Source: Entomomonas asaccharolytica
GTDB taxonomy: Bacteria > Pseudomonadota > Gammaproteobacteria > Pseudomonadales > Pseudomonadaceae
Length of the DNA: 64,000 bases
Direction: 5' to 3'
Assembly: GCF_016653615.1 (NCBI RefSeq)
Contig: NZ_CP067393.1
Span: forward strand, 1-64,000
Numbering within the stretch: position 1 is the stretch's first letter; the number at the start of each line of letters is the position of its first letter. The translations under genes were made by a program, and so were the position numbers. Positions 29,777 through 39,027 of the stretch are shown here, one piece after another. The notes below the pieces were generated by a model. It searched no databases. It was not told the origin of the DNA and saw only the letters and a program-made list of their open reading frames with translations.

Positions 29777-30518
29777 GCCAGTAGAGTTAGCCATTCTGCT
29801 TGAGGCATTATTATTAGCTCATAATCAACCATTGACTATTGATCGCATAGAGTCATTGTTTGATGAGGAAGAAAAACCCTCTACTGCACAAATTCATGAA
29901 GCCCTACAAGTTTTAGCAGATAATTGTCAAGCTCGTGCTTATGAGCTAAAGGAAGTAGCATCAGGTTATCGGTTACAAGTGCGTAGTGATTTCGCGCCAT
30001 GGGTGAGTAGGCTATGGGAAGAAAAGCCACAACGTTACTCAAGGGCTTTATTGGAAACATTAGCGTTAATTGCTTATCGGCAGCCTATTACTCGTGGCGA
30101 AATAGAAGATATTCGTGGTGTGGCCGTTAATAGTCAAATCATTAAAACCTTACAAGAACGTGATTGGATACGTGTGGTAGGATATAAGGATGTACCAGGT
30201 AAGCCAGCAATGTTAGCCACCACCAAAGCTTTCTTAGATTACTTTAATTTAAAAAGCCTAGAAGAATTACCTGCACTTTCAAGTATTAAGCCTATTCAGG
30301 AAGAGTTCCCTATTTTAGTAGATGAGCTAACTGTTGAAGTTGAACAAGATTTAATAGTGACTGATCAACAAGTAATAGAAAATGAAGAAGATCAAGCTCC
30401 TCAATCAGAAAAAAGCTTTAAAAACCTATTAGAAGAATGGGATCAACTGGAGCAGGGGGTAAAAATAGATTTTTCGGATTTACTACCTGAATCAGTCAAA
30501 GCAGAGCCTGAAGAATAA
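29763..30518 (+). CDS. scpB: Segregation and condensation protein B
   Basis: ScpB dimers contact the ScpA middle region. The 251-residue protein has two winged-helix units: LAILLEALLLAHNQPLTIDRIESLF, VASGYRLQVRSDFAPWVSRLW, PQRYSRALLETLALIAYRQPITRGEIEDIRGVAVNSQIIKTL and RDWIRVVGYKDVPGKPAMLATTKAFLDYF. A Glu/Asp-rich C-terminal tail follows. Overlap with scpA implies translational coupling. A terminator follows immediately. In Pseudomonas rluB usually comes next; here it is absent. Confidence 0.93.
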   Translation: MNLNEPVELAILLEALLLAHNQPLTIDRIESLFDEEEKPSTAQIHEALQVLADNCQARAYELKEVASGYRLQVRSDFAPWVSRLWEEKPQRYSRALLETLALIAYRQPITRGEIEDIRGVAVNSQIIKTLQERDWIRVVGYKDVPGKPAMLATTKAFLDYFNLKSLEELPALSSIKPIQEEFPILVDELTVEVEQDLIVTDQQVIENEEDQAPQSEKSFKNLLEEWDQLEQGVKIDFSDLLPESVKAEPEE

Positions 30519-30519
30519 A

Positions 30520-30543
30520 AAAGCCGATCATTTGATCGGCTTT
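30520..30543. terminator. Bidirectional terminator between scpB and the lipoprotein gene
   Basis: AAAGCCGATCA / TGATCGGCTTT stem with A- and T-runs on both sides. It ends scpB on the plus strand and the first lipoprotein gene on the minus strand. Confidence 0.9.
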
Positions 30544-30561
30544 AGCAACAAACGGCAGTAA

Positions 30562-30804
30562 TTACTTACGACCAGCTTTGTTTAACATACGAGCAGCACG
30601 CTCATTAGCTTCATCAGCTGTTTGTTGAGCTTGTTGTGCAGCACTTAATGCTTGTTGTGCAGTTTGCTGAGCTTGTTGAGCTGTTTGTTGTGCTTGGTTA
30701 GCAGTTGCTTCAACAGAATCTAAACGATGAGATCCTTTGTTAGAACAACCAGCAGCTAATACAGTAACTAAAGCTAAAGCAGATGCTTTAAGAATAATGT
30801 TCAT
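30562..30804 (-). CDS. OprI/Lpp-type major outer-membrane lipoprotein, copy 1
   Basis: This 80-residue lipoprotein has a signal peptide with lipobox VLAAGC (acylated Cys at residue 20), a heptad-repeat helix rich in Ala/Gln ([24 protein letters not shown]) and the OprI-type end [18 protein letters not shown]. The C-terminal Lys is the expected site for attachment to peptidoglycan. It links the outer membrane to the cell wall. It differs from copies 2 and 3 mainly after the lipobox ([16 protein letters not shown]). It has its own ribosome site and terminator. Confidence 0.9.
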   Translation of the reverse strand: MNIILKASALALVTVLAAGCSNKGSHRLDSVEATANQAQQTAQQAQQTAQQALSAAQQAQQTADEANERAARMLNKAGRK

Positions 30805-30909
30805 TAATTTCTCCTAAATAATAGTAAATTTACCACGTTTAGAATAATGTCATATTAATTAAGGCATCAGCAATTATCCAAAAGTCATAATTAAATAACT
30901 GGTCAATAA

Positions 30910-30935
30910 AAAAGCCGATCAAATGATCGGCTTTT
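30910..30935 (-). terminator. Terminator of lipoprotein copy 2
   Basis: AAAAGCCGATC / GATCGGCTTTT with an AAAT loop; T-run on the minus strand. The stem sequence is the same as that of the scpB terminator, consistent with duplication of the gene with its terminator. Confidence 0.88.
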
Positions 30936-30956
30936 AAAACTGATTAAAATAATAAA

Positions 30957-31196
30957 TTATTTACGACCAGCTTTGTTTAACATACGAGCAGCACGCTCAT
31001 TAGCTTCGTCAGCTGTTTGTTGAGCTTGTTGTGCAGCGCTTAAAGCTTCTTGTGCAGTTGCTTGAGCTTGTTGAGCTGTTTGTTGAGCTTGTTGTGCAGT
31101 TGCTTCAACAGCGTCAACACGATCAGAGTTGCTAGAACAGCCAGCAGCTAAAACAGCAACTAAAGCTAAAGCAGATGCTTTAAGAATAGTATTCAT
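30957..31196 (-). CDS. OprI/Lpp-type outer-membrane lipoprotein, copy 2
   Basis: This 79-residue lipoprotein has lipobox [26 protein letters not shown] and the helix ending [18 protein letters not shown] with terminal Lys. It is closer to copy 3 than to copy 1. An AGGAG ribosome site lies upstream. It is separated from copies 1 and 3 by about 150 bp, each gap containing a terminator and probably a promoter, so the three genes are independent units. Confidence 0.9.
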   Translation of the reverse strand: MNTILKASALALVAVLAAGCSSNSDRVDAVEATAQQAQQTAQQAQATAQEALSAAQQAQQTADEANERAARMLNKAGRK

Positions 31197-31306
31197 TGTG
31201 TATCTCCTAGATTTTTATTTATACATCATTTTAAAATTACCCTTGTGCTATTTTTGGTTTTATCAAGCAAATACTTAGCACAAGTGGCAATTTATATTAT
31301 AGCCAT

Positions 31307-31331
31307 AAAAAAAGCCAATCAAAAGATTGGC
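31307..31331 (-). terminator. Terminator of lipoprotein copy 3
   Basis: GCCAATC / GATTGGC stem with a 4-nt loop, followed on the minus strand by seven T. The stem is related to but not the same as those of copies 1 and 2. Confidence 0.88.
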
Positions 31332-31352
31332 CTTCAACTTTTCGCAAATAAA

Positions 31353-31592
31353 TTATTTACGACCAGCTTTATTTAACATACGAGCAGCGCGTTCGTTCGC
31401 TTCGTCAGCTGTTTGTTGAGCTTGTTGCGCAGCGCTTAAAGCTTGTTGTGCAGTTGCTTGAGCTTGTTGAGCTGTTTGTTGAGCTTGTTGTGCAGTTGCA
31501 TCAACAGCATCAATGCGCTCAGAGTTGCTAGAACAACCAGCCGCTAAAACAGTCACTAAAGCTACAGCAGATGCTTTAATAATCATATTCAT
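31353..31592 (-). CDS. OprI/Lpp-type outer-membrane lipoprotein, copy 3
   Basis: This 79-residue lipoprotein starts [20 protein letters not shown] (Cys20 acylated), followed by [20 protein letters not shown] and the same conserved end as the other two copies. AGGAG precedes the ATG. As the first gene in the tandem array it may be the ancestral copy. The three copies are likely highly expressed; the repetitive Ala/Gln helix is a coiled-coil trimer in this family. Confidence 0.9.
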   Translation of the reverse strand: MNMIIKASAVALVTVLAAGCSSNSERIDAVDATAQQAQQTAQQAQATAQQALSAAQQAQQTADEANERAARMLNKAGRK

Positions 31593-31762
31593 TGTAAATC
31601 TCCTAAGTATTTGTTTTTCATAGTTATATAATGGCTTAAGCCATAGTCTTATATTATCAGAAATAGTTTAAATTAACTGATAGTATGCAAAAGATAGCTT
31701 AATTTTTTTTAAACAAGCAATCTATGTCCCACAATTTGAACGCTTATTTTGTAAAAAAGTTC

Positions 31763-32416
31763 CTAAGGATTAATTAAATATTTTGGTAATTCATCAAATT
31801 GATTAATAATGGTTATAGGAGAATAGCTTTTTAAAACTTCTATAGATTGTGCCCCATAGCTTACAGCGATGCTATCCATATTTGCATTATTAGCCATCTG
31901 TAAGTCAAAAGAAGCATCGCCCACCATAACCGCTTGTTTATTAGTTAACCCAAAATAATCTAATAACTCGTTTAACATCTTAGGGTTTGGTTTGCCCGCA
32001 GTTTCGTCAGCACAACGGGTTGCGTCAAAAAAATCAGTAAGCTGTAATGCCCCTAAAATACGATCTAACCCTATACGGCTTTTACCTGTTGCAATGGCTA
32101 ATAAATAACCCTTTTGTTGCAGTTTTTTTAGAGTTTCTAACACATTTGGATACAAATTTGGTGTCGTTTTTTCCATTTCCACAAAGTTTTTAGCGTAATT
32201 TTCTAAATATTCGCTTAATTGTTTAGCAGATAACTCTGGATAAAGCTTACTTACTGCGTTATCCAATCTAAGACCGATAATATTTTTAACACTTTGGTTA
32301 TCTAAAATAGGTAACCCAAAATCCTTTGCAGTTACATGAATACTGTTAACAATTAGATTGATGGAATCAAGCAATGTACCATCCCAATCAAAAATAGCTA
32401 ACTTATACTTTGCCAT
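31763..32416 (-). CDS. HAD-superfamily hydrolase (phosphoglycolate phosphatase-like)
   Basis: This 217-residue HAD phosphatase has motif [11 protein letters not shown] (catalytic Asp pair), motif [10 protein letters not shown], motif III Lys in [12 protein letters not shown], and motif [17 protein letters not shown]. The helical cap between motifs I and II places it with Gph/PpaX-type phosphatases. It overlaps rluC by 14 bp, an arrangement known in Pseudomonas. The natural substrate cannot be told from sequence. Confidence 0.87.
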   Translation of the reverse strand: MAKYKLAIFDWDGTLLDSINLIVNSIHVTAKDFGLPILDNQSVKNIIGLRLDNAVSKLYPELSAKQLSEYLENYAKNFVEMEKTTPNLYPNVLETLKKLQQKGYLLAIATGKSRIGLDRILGALQLTDFFDATRCADETAGKPNPKMLNELLDYFGLTNKQAVMVGDASFDLQMANNANMDSIAVSYGAQSIEVLKSYSPITIINQFDELPKYLINP

Positions 32417-33371
32417 TTAATTGCTCCAACGTATTTTCCCATAACGGCTCAACAGGCGCTTCTACAGATAAGGTCTTATTATCTGGTAAGGTAATAGTCA
32501 GTGCATAAGCATGTAAAAATAAGCGCTTACCACCTAAATTACGAATAGTCTTAGAAAACTCCTCATCACCGTATTTAGGGTCACCTGCTATCGAATGACC
32601 AGCATGCTTGGCATGTACCCTAATTTGGTGAGTTCGGCCTGTAATAGGACTGGCTTCTACCAGCGTAGCAAAATCACCAAACCGCTTTAAAACTTTAAAT
32701 AAGGTTAATGCCTCTTTGCCTTCAGGATTTACCTCTACCATACGCTCACCAGAGCGTAGATTATTTTTTAATAAAGGCGCAGAAACTTTCTTTTTGGCTG
32801 TAGGCCAGTTGCCTCTAACTAAGGCAAGGTAGCGTTTATCAACGCCATCACCCCGTAATTGAGTGTGTAAATGACGTAACATACTGCGTTTTTTAGCAAT
32901 CATTAATAAACCAGAGGTATCACGGTCTAAACGATGTACCAACTCCAACTCTTTAGCTTCTGGACGTAATTGGCGAAAAGCCTCAATAACCCCAGCACTT
33001 ACTCCACTGCCACCATGCACAGCAATACCTGCTGGCTTATTAACAATGATTAAACCTTTATCCTCATAAATAATAGCGGCTTCTAAACGTTCCAATAATG
33101 GTTGCGCAAAAGGCTCTTTTTCTGTTTTTTCAGCTAAACGCAAGGGCGGAACACGGATAATATCGCCTGCTTGTAGTTTATACTCAGGTTTAATACGCCC
33201 TTTATTAACCCGTACTTCTCCTTTACGCAAAATACGATAAATAAGGCTTTTAGGAACCCCTTTTAATTGCGTGCGAAGGAAATTATCAATACGTTGCCCA
33301 GCATAAGAGGGGGATACTTCTAACCACTGCACCGCTGTTTGGTTAGGTGTAGTAGTTGAGGCGTCTGTCAT
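32403..33371 (-). CDS. rluC: 23S rRNA pseudouridine synthase RluC
   Basis: RluC isomerises uridines 955, 2504 and 2580 of 23S rRNA. The 322-residue protein has an N-terminal S4 RNA-binding domain ([33 protein letters not shown]) and the RluA-family catalytic motif [19 protein letters not shown] with the active Asp, then [26 protein letters not shown]. Length and S4 domain fit RluC rather than RluA. It overlaps the HAD gene downstream and is divergent from uvrD. The usual divergent neighbour rne is missing here. Confidence 0.92.
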   Translation of the reverse strand: MTDASTTTPNQTAVQWLEVSPSYAGQRIDNFLRTQLKGVPKSLIYRILRKGEVRVNKGRIKPEYKLQAGDIIRVPPLRLAEKTEKEPFAQPLLERLEAAIIYEDKGLIIVNKPAGIAVHGGSGVSAGVIEAFRQLRPEAKELELVHRLDRDTSGLLMIAKKRSMLRHLHTQLRGDGVDKRYLALVRGNWPTAKKKVSAPLLKNNLRSGERMVEVNPEGKEALTLFKVLKRFGDFATLVEASPITGRTHQIRVHAKHAGHSIAGDPKYGDEEFSKTIRNLGGKRLFLHAYALTITLPDNKTLSVEAPVEPLWENTLEQLNGKV

Positions 33372-33500
33372 AATGGTTACCTGAAATAAAGCAAATTTAA
33401 AAAGACTATTTTAGCAGTTTGTGGCGTGGCTTTCCTAATAAACACCGTTTAAATTAATAAGTTTCTTATCTTACTACCTTAACTAGGGTAAAATAACGAA

Positions 33501-35660
33501 ATGATTGACGATATTTCTTTTCTTATAGATTCCTTAAATGATGCTCAACGAGAAGTGGTAGCCGCACCACTTGGTCAACAGTTGGTATTGGCTGGCGCTG
33601 GCTCGGGTAAAACCCGTGTTTTGGTGCATCGTATTGCATGGCTTATGTATGTAGAGCAAGCCTCGCCATTCTCCATTTTAGCGGTAACCTTTACTAATAA
33701 AGCCGCTGCTGAAATGCGTGGGCGTATCGAACAACTACTAAAACAGCCAACCCAAGGCATGTGGGTAGGAACTTTTCATGGTCTAGCCCATCGTTTACTA
33801 CGCAATCATTGGCAAGAAGCCAAGCTAATTCAAAACTTCCAAGTATTGGATAGTGATGACCAACTGCGACTTATTAAACGGGTATTAAAAGATTTAAATA
33901 TTGATGATCAACGTTGGCAAGCCAGAGAAGTGCAATGGTTTATCAATAATAAAAAAGATCAAGGTATTCGCCCAAACGGTATACAGGTTTTTGGTGATGT
34001 CTACATCTCCACCATGGTACAACTCTACCAAGCCTATGAAGAATACTGCGAGCGAGCAGGGGTAGTTGATTTTGCAGAATTGCTACTGCGTGCCCTTGAT
34101 TTATGGCGTGATAACCCAGAATTACTAAAACACTATCAACAACGTTTTGCCCATGTATTAGTGGATGAGTTTCAAGACACCAACGCAGTGCAATATGCAT
34201 GGTTAAAAATACTCGCCAAAGGCACTAAAAGTTTAATGGTAGTAGGGGATGATGACCAATCAATCTATGGTTGGCGTGGTGCTAAAATTGAAAATATCCA
34301 ATCTTTTACTGATGATTTTCCAGAGGCTGTTACCTATCGCCTAGAGCAAAACTACCGTTCAACCAATACCATTTTAAAAGCAGCTAATGCCTTGATTGAT
34401 AATAACCAAGGTCGTTTAGGTAAAGAGCTTTGGACAGAAGGCAATGAAGGCGAATTAATTGCCTTATATGCAGGCTTTAATGAGCAAGACGAAGCCCGTT
34501 ATATTTTAGAGCGTATCCAAGAAGCCCATAGAGAAGGTTTTAATTACCAAGAAATAGCTGTTTTATACCGTTCTAATGCCCAATCTCGTGTATTAGAAGA
34601 AAATCTATGGCGTGAAGGCATACCTTACCGTATTTATGGTGGTTTACGTTTCTTCGAGCGAGCAGAAATCAAAAATGCACTCGCTTATTTACGGCTTATT
34701 CGCTCCAAACAAGATGATAGTGCCTTAGAAAGAATTATTAACTTACCTACCCGTGGTATTGGGGAAAGAACCATTGAGCAAGTAAGGCAACTGGCCCGTG
34801 AATTAAATATCTCCTTATGGCAATCCCTCAAAGAAATTATAACCAATAAAGGTGTGCCTGCTAGAGCCTGCTCAGCGCTCAATAACTTTGTATTATTGAT
34901 TAATCGCCTAACCGATGAAATACAGCCTTTAAAACTATCAGAACAAATCGATTTAGTGATTAAACAATCGGGCTTACTAGAATTTCATCGTGCTGAAAAA
35001 GGCGATAAAGGTGAAGCAAGGGTAGAAAACTTAGAAGAACTAGTAAGTGCTGCCAGCGCCTTTGAACATGATGAAGATATGGAAGACAACACCACCCCAT
35101 TAGCTGCATTTTTAGATCATGCCGCTTTAGAGGCAGGGGAAAAACAAGCAGGGGATGGTGAAGACTGTGTACAACTAATGACCTTACATAATGCCAAAGG
35201 GTTAGAATTCCCCTTAGTATTTTTAACAGGTTTGGAAGAAGGGTTATTTCCTCATCAACGCAATATAGAAGATATTGATCGCTTGGAAGAAGAACGTCGA
35301 CTCGCTTATGTAGGTATTACCCGAGCTATGCAACAACTGGTATTAACCTATGCAGAAACCAGACGACTACATGGCAATGAAACCTACAATAGAATCTCCC
35401 GTTTTGTTAGAGAAATCCCAACTGATTTACTACGAGAAGTGAGACTATCAGGTTCAGTAAGCCATCCATTTACTCAACAATCATCAAACCAAGATTCAAC
35501 AGGCTTAAGCCTAGGGCAACGCGTACTACACCCCTTATTTGGCGAGGGAGTAATCCTAAATGCCGAAGGCTCAGGCGCACATACCCGTATCCAAGTAAAA
35601 TTTGATAATGAAGGCAGTAAATGGCTGATTTTGGCGTTTGCTAAGTTACAAGTGATTTAA
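33501..35660 (+). CDS. uvrD: DNA helicase II (UvrD)
   Basis: UvrD is a 3'-5' superfamily 1 helicase in nucleotide excision and mismatch repair. The 719-residue protein has Walker A AGAGSGKTRVLVHR, motif Ia TFTNKAAAEMRGR, motif II VDEFQDTNAVQY, motif III VGDDDQSIYGWRGA, motif IV RLEQNYRST, motif V LMTLHNAKGLEFPLVFL and motif VI EERRLAYVGITRA, with a short Tudor-like C-terminus (GEGVILNAEGSG). Length matches pseudomonad UvrD (about 720) rather than Rep. It converges with the HEPN gene. Confidence 0.95.
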   Translation: MIDDISFLIDSLNDAQREVVAAPLGQQLVLAGAGSGKTRVLVHRIAWLMYVEQASPFSILAVTFTNKAAAEMRGRIEQLLKQPTQGMWVGTFHGLAHRLLRNHWQEAKLIQNFQVLDSDDQLRLIKRVLKDLNIDDQRWQAREVQWFINNKKDQGIRPNGIQVFGDVYISTMVQLYQAYEEYCERAGVVDFAELLLRALDLWRDNPELLKHYQQRFAHVLVDEFQDTNAVQYAWLKILAKGTKSLMVVGDDDQSIYGWRGAKIENIQSFTDDFPEAVTYRLEQNYRSTNTILKAANALIDNNQGRLGKELWTEGNEGELIALYAGFNEQDEARYILERIQEAHREGFNYQEIAVLYRSNAQSRVLEENLWREGIPYRIYGGLRFFERAEIKNALAYLRLIRSKQDDSALERIINLPTRGIGERTIEQVRQLARELNISLWQSLKEIITNKGVPARACSALNNFVLLINRLTDEIQPLKLSEQIDLVIKQSGLLEFHRAEKGDKGEARVENLEELVSAASAFEHDEDMEDNTTPLAAFLDHAALEAGEKQAGDGEDCVQLMTLHNAKGLEFPLVFLTGLEEGLFPHQRNIEDIDRLEEERRLAYVGITRAMQQLVLTYAETRRLHGNETYNRISRFVREIPTDLLREVRLSGSVSHPFTQQSSNQDSTGLSLGQRVLHPLFGEGVILNAEGSGAHTRIQVKFDNEGSKWLILAFAKLQVI

Positions 35661-35701
35661 AAAGACTATGAGATTGTTATATTAATTAAAGAGGATTCTA
35701 G

Positions 35702-37012
35702 TTAGTTTGCTTCAACATTACTGTTTAATTCTTCACTTTTAACTTTTATAAATTTATTAAGATTAGCATCTGATAACCATTTGTCTATTTCATCATTACT
35801 TACATTGTTATTTTCCCTTAAGTATTCTATTACTGTACCAAAATTTTGGCTACGTATGATTTCAAAGTTATTGCTACAATCAATAATAATTTTTTGAATT
35901 TGCTCTCGTGTATATTCTCTAGCATACCATATGACAGTAAGGACAAAGGAATCTGCTTGTTTAATAGAATTAGAGGAAATATAAAGTTGAACTATTCTAT
36001 CGGTTATTTGAGTTGGAACTGTAAAGAAAAATAATGGTTCATCAAATTCTTGTCTAGTTGCTTTGTGTAACCTTTTTTTGACGGCTGTTACCAAATCATC
36101 TATTGAGAGAATCATATCTATTTTGTTAAATTTATCTTTTGGTAAGTTTTCAACATAGGTTTCAAGTTTTTGTTTAATATCTAAGTCAAAATAGGCCCAA
36201 CAATCATTTACAGTGGTAGCTAATAAAATGGCTATATGAAGTTGTTCTTTATTCATAGCTCGAATAATATTTGAAAGTTTTTCTCTTAGTGTTTCAGAGT
36301 AAACTTCTCTATGAATATTTCCTATAGCATTTAAGGCAGTATGAATCCTAGCTATTTTTTTAAAATCATTTGCCTCATTGATATATTTTTTTAAAAGGAT
36401 AATAGTAAAGTTCCGTATTAAACTATTTCTAGCTTTTTTTAGTGGGCTCTTTTCGAAAGCCACAACTGCTTTTTGAATATCTGTTGGAAAATATTCCGAA
36501 TCGACCTCAGCAATTAAAGAGTCTAATGCATATTTACCTTGAGCTGGTGGGTATTGGAGTAAATGTTCAACTGCAGATTTAATATGCATTCTAGCTAGTT
36601 CTGCGGATGGATTAAAAACGTCACTATCTGTAGTCATTGATGGGTGCGCACATCTGTTTCTGTCTTCATGCAAACGTGTCAAATCAATAAATTCTATAGG
36701 AGAAATTAATTCAAGTTTATCTAGGCATATTGTTAAAATATCTCTTTCAAACTTTAAAGAGTTTGCAATATCTCCTATTCGACGTGCGTTATCAAAAATA
36801 TCAATTTGTTTTTCAGCTTCTTTATCTCCAGCCAAAGATAATTCTTTAAGTTTATCAATAATATCAAAGGAAACAGCAATCCAAGTTGACACTATTGCAG
36901 AACGAAAGGCACCTGCTTTATAACATGCAACAGCCTCCTTTATGTAATCTTTTGCTCTTTGGTCTCGACATTTTAAAACTAGTTCATCGAGATCTGATAA
37001 TGGTGATGCCAT
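35702..37012 (-). CDS. Hypothetical protein with HEPN-type R-x4-H motif
   Basis: This 436-residue protein has no named family that I recognise. The N-terminal third is helical (DYIKEAVACYKAGAFRSAIVSTWIAVSFDIIDKL), and residues around 120 hold HEDRNRCAHPS, in which R-N-R-C-A-H has the spacing of the HEPN ribonuclease motif. The remaining 300 residues are helical and without recognisable motifs. HEPN nucleases are frequent in antiphage and toxin systems, so a defence role is possible, but no antitoxin partner is visible beside it. It is convergent with uvrD and divergent from cassette copy B. Confidence 0.7.
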   Translation of the reverse strand: MASPLSDLDELVLKCRDQRAKDYIKEAVACYKAGAFRSAIVSTWIAVSFDIIDKLKELSLAGDKEAEKQIDIFDNARRIGDIANSLKFERDILTICLDKLELISPIEFIDLTRLHEDRNRCAHPSMTTDSDVFNPSAELARMHIKSAVEHLLQYPPAQGKYALDSLIAEVDSEYFPTDIQKAVVAFEKSPLKKARNSLIRNFTIILLKKYINEANDFKKIARIHTALNAIGNIHREVYSETLREKLSNIIRAMNKEQLHIAILLATTVNDCWAYFDLDIKQKLETYVENLPKDKFNKIDMILSIDDLVTAVKKRLHKATRQEFDEPLFFFTVPTQITDRIVQLYISSNSIKQADSFVLTVIWYAREYTREQIQKIIIDCSNNFEIIRSQNFGTVIEYLRENNNVSNDEIDKWLSDANLNKFIKVKSEELNSNVEAN

Positions 37013-37159
37013 TAATATCTCCTAGAAAAACTTAATATTTTTAATTTAGTCATCAAAAATAAGTTATTTTACTATTTTTGACAAGAAATTAGATCATATT
37101 AAAAAATGTAAAAAGAAAATACTAATAGATAGGCTATCATTTATTTTTAAATTATCTAT

Positions 37160-37188
37160 TTGCCATTCCTATTAGCTAGTCTTACAAT
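37160..37188 (+). promoter_or_regulatory. Sigma-70-type promoter of cassette B
   Basis: TTGCCA and TACAAT with 17-bp spacing. Most of the spacer and the 3' flank (AATGAAAAGGCTATAG) are shared with the copy A promoter. Confidence 0.7.
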
Positions 37189-37195
37189 GAAAAGG

Positions 37196-37419
37196 CTATA
37201 GCGAAATCTATAGTGCGGGTTTGGCAGCCCGCTTCACGACAGGCCGCGGTTAGTTCTCTAACAAGCGGATAGACAGCTTTTGCCTGTATTTATGGCGGGC
37301 TGTGTACGGGACACCTTCGGGTGTGCCGATTTCCTGTCGTGATCGGTCTGCCAACCTGTGCACAGTTCCGCCTCCCTAATTATTAAAAAGGGAGGCTAAC
37401 AAGGATACAGGAGCAGGCA
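37196..37419 (+). ncRNA. Structured RNA element, copy B (leader of small protein gene)
   Basis: Same architecture as copy A with compensatory changes: P0 CTATAG/CTATAG; P1 GCGGG/CCCGC with loop TTGGCAG (37221-37227), which is the exact complement of CTGCCAA (37348-37354); P3 GGCGGGCTGTGTAC with GTGCACAGTTCCGCC; P4 ACACC-TTCG-GGTGT; P5 CCGAT/ATCGG with loop CCTGTCGTG (37333-37341), the exact complement of CACGACAGG (37235-37243); P6 CCTCCC/GGGAGG. Here ACAGGA (37407-37412), overlapping the Shine-Dalgarno sequence, could also pair with the P5 loop (TCCTGT). Confidence 0.82.
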
Positions 37420-37716
37420 ATGACTAAACCCTCAAAATCCCCCCGTTTTATTCCCTTAAGCCCAGTTTCACAGGGTAATAGTGATAATGTTTTATATTAT
37501 GATGCTAATGCACCAATAGATGCCATTTATGAGTGCGCCAGTGCAAGGCTACAGGCTATTCTAAATTTATTAGATATATTGCACGATTTTAAAAGCTCAT
37601 CGCCCAATAATACGGCTGTACTTTCTGTGGTTGCTAGTTATTTATTAAACGACGCTAATACGTTGTTTGAAAGGCTAAGTTCAATAACTTTAGATTATGA
37701 AAAAGAAGACAAATAA
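37420..37716 (+). CDS. Small protein of the RNA-cassette family (copy B)
   Basis: This 98-residue protein is the second member of the family. It shares MTKPSKSPRFIPLSPVSQGNSDNVLYYDA, then DAIYECASARLQAILNLLDILHD and a C-terminal LSVVASYLLNDANTLFERL with copy A; the central part (about residues 57-65) is variable. No signal peptide or membrane segment is visible. A strong AGGAG site lies upstream, within the RNA element's 3' end. It lies between the HEPN gene and alkA. Function unknown. Confidence 0.82.
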   Translation: MTKPSKSPRFIPLSPVSQGNSDNVLYYDANAPIDAIYECASARLQAILNLLDILHDFKSSSPNNTAVLSVVASYLLNDANTLFERLSSITLDYEKEDK

Positions 37717-37740
37717 AAAGGCTAGTCGTTACTAGCCTTT
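37717..37740 (+). terminator. Terminator of cassette B
   Basis: AAAGGCTAGT / ACTAGCCTTT with a CGTT loop, followed by TATTG, immediately after the small ORF. The stem matches that of cassette A. Confidence 0.88.
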
Positions 37741-37880
37741 TATTGTTTGAATAAACAATTTTTTTATAGCTAAACTACTGCCTTTAAGATTTATTTTTAT
37801 GTTTATTATTTAGGCTGATTATTCAGCGGATGGTGGCTAAAAATAATATAATTTGTGATATAAGTTGGTAGGTAGTTAAG

Positions 37881-38789
37881 CTAATAGCTTTTGTTTGTGT
37901 CCATTTTCCAAAGATGGGCGGCCACAAGTGCGCGCCAAGGTTTAAACTGCTCAAGCCATTGTTCGGTAAAATTTGCAGTAAGTTTTTCAGGGCTATTTAA
38001 CAATCGCTGGAGATTTCTTCTTACTGCTACATCGCCATGTAATGAACCATCTAACCAACCAAAGCCCCGTAATAAAGCATAGCTTACTGTCCACGGGCCT
38101 ATGCCTGTAATTGCGGATAGTTTATTGCTGATTAAATTAATATCGGCAGTTTTAGCGAGTTCCCATTGCTGTAAAGGTAACTCACCGTTTACGATTTGTT
38201 CGCTGAGTAATTTGATTGTCTTTGCCTTATTTTTAGAAAGTCCAGCTTGGCTAAGTTGTTGTTCTGTTACTGTTAGAAAACTATTAGCATCAGGATGACA
38301 AAGTAAACCACTGCTATGTTTAATATTAAATAATTGAATAAGTCTGCGACGAATAGCTATCGCCGCATTAACGCTAATTTGCTGACCAGTAATAGCCCAC
38401 ACAATGGCTTCAAAAGAGCTACAGGTAAGAGGAATTCTCAGCCCCAATTGCTGTTTAATTAAACGACCAATTTGCTTATCTTGTTTATATTGTTTTTCAA
38501 ATAATTCTATGGGTTGGGTTAGCCCTAACATGCGTTGAATCATTGCGGTAAATAAGGGCAAGTTTTCGTTAACTTTACCGTCTATTAAGATAATGGCTTT
38601 AACTTGTTGTGCTTCAAAGATTAGGCTTAATAGCGCAGGATGACCTTGCCATACTAACCCTTTACTGATAGTTGATAAGGAAACCTGTTCGGAAAGCTGC
38701 TGCGGATCACGCAGATAAAAGTTAACTATATCTTGTTTAAGATAGTTTTTAGGTAACTTTATAACAGTTTGCCAAGTACTTTGATTCAT
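37881..38789 (-). CDS. alkA: DNA-3-methyladenine glycosylase II-like (AlkA) protein
   Basis: AlkA removes alkylated bases in base excision repair. The 302-residue protein has an N-terminal domain of about 110 residues and a helix-hairpin-helix/GPD catalytic domain: FEAIVWAITGQQISVNAAIAIRRRLIQLF, the HhH segment ISNKLSAITGIGPWTVSYALLRGFGWLDGSLHGDVAVRRNL with the catalytic Asp in GDVAVRR. It lacks the Ada methyl-acceptor domains. The gene is monocistronic and divergent from tcuR. Confidence 0.87.
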   Translation of the reverse strand: MNQSTWQTVIKLPKNYLKQDIVNFYLRDPQQLSEQVSLSTISKGLVWQGHPALLSLIFEAQQVKAIILIDGKVNENLPLFTAMIQRMLGLTQPIELFEKQYKQDKQIGRLIKQQLGLRIPLTCSSFEAIVWAITGQQISVNAAIAIRRRLIQLFNIKHSSGLLCHPDANSFLTVTEQQLSQAGLSKNKAKTIKLLSEQIVNGELPLQQWELAKTADINLISNKLSAITGIGPWTVSYALLRGFGWLDGSLHGDVAVRRNLQRLLNSPEKLTANFTEQWLEQFKPWRALVAAHLWKMDTNKSY

Positions 38790-39027
38790 CGATAGATAAG
38801 ATAATTAACTAATAGAATAGGGTTTAAATTTATCATAATTTGTTTAAGTTCGCCTTGAACAATGTGTTATTTTAATAATTGTTTTTAAAAGAAAATAATC
38901 TAGTTAACAATAAAGAGCGTGGTGTTAAACAAAGTGATGTATTTTTTGTTTATTTAAATCTTAGTAACTTGACTCTAGGGGCTTTTAGTCTACACTCTAT
39001 TATTAAAAATAATAGGGTATAGATACG

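Noticed and set aside
30562-31592. CRISPR-like repetition in the lipoprotein genes
   Set aside because: The three repeated units are protein-coding paralogues with ribosome sites and terminators, not spaced short repeats.
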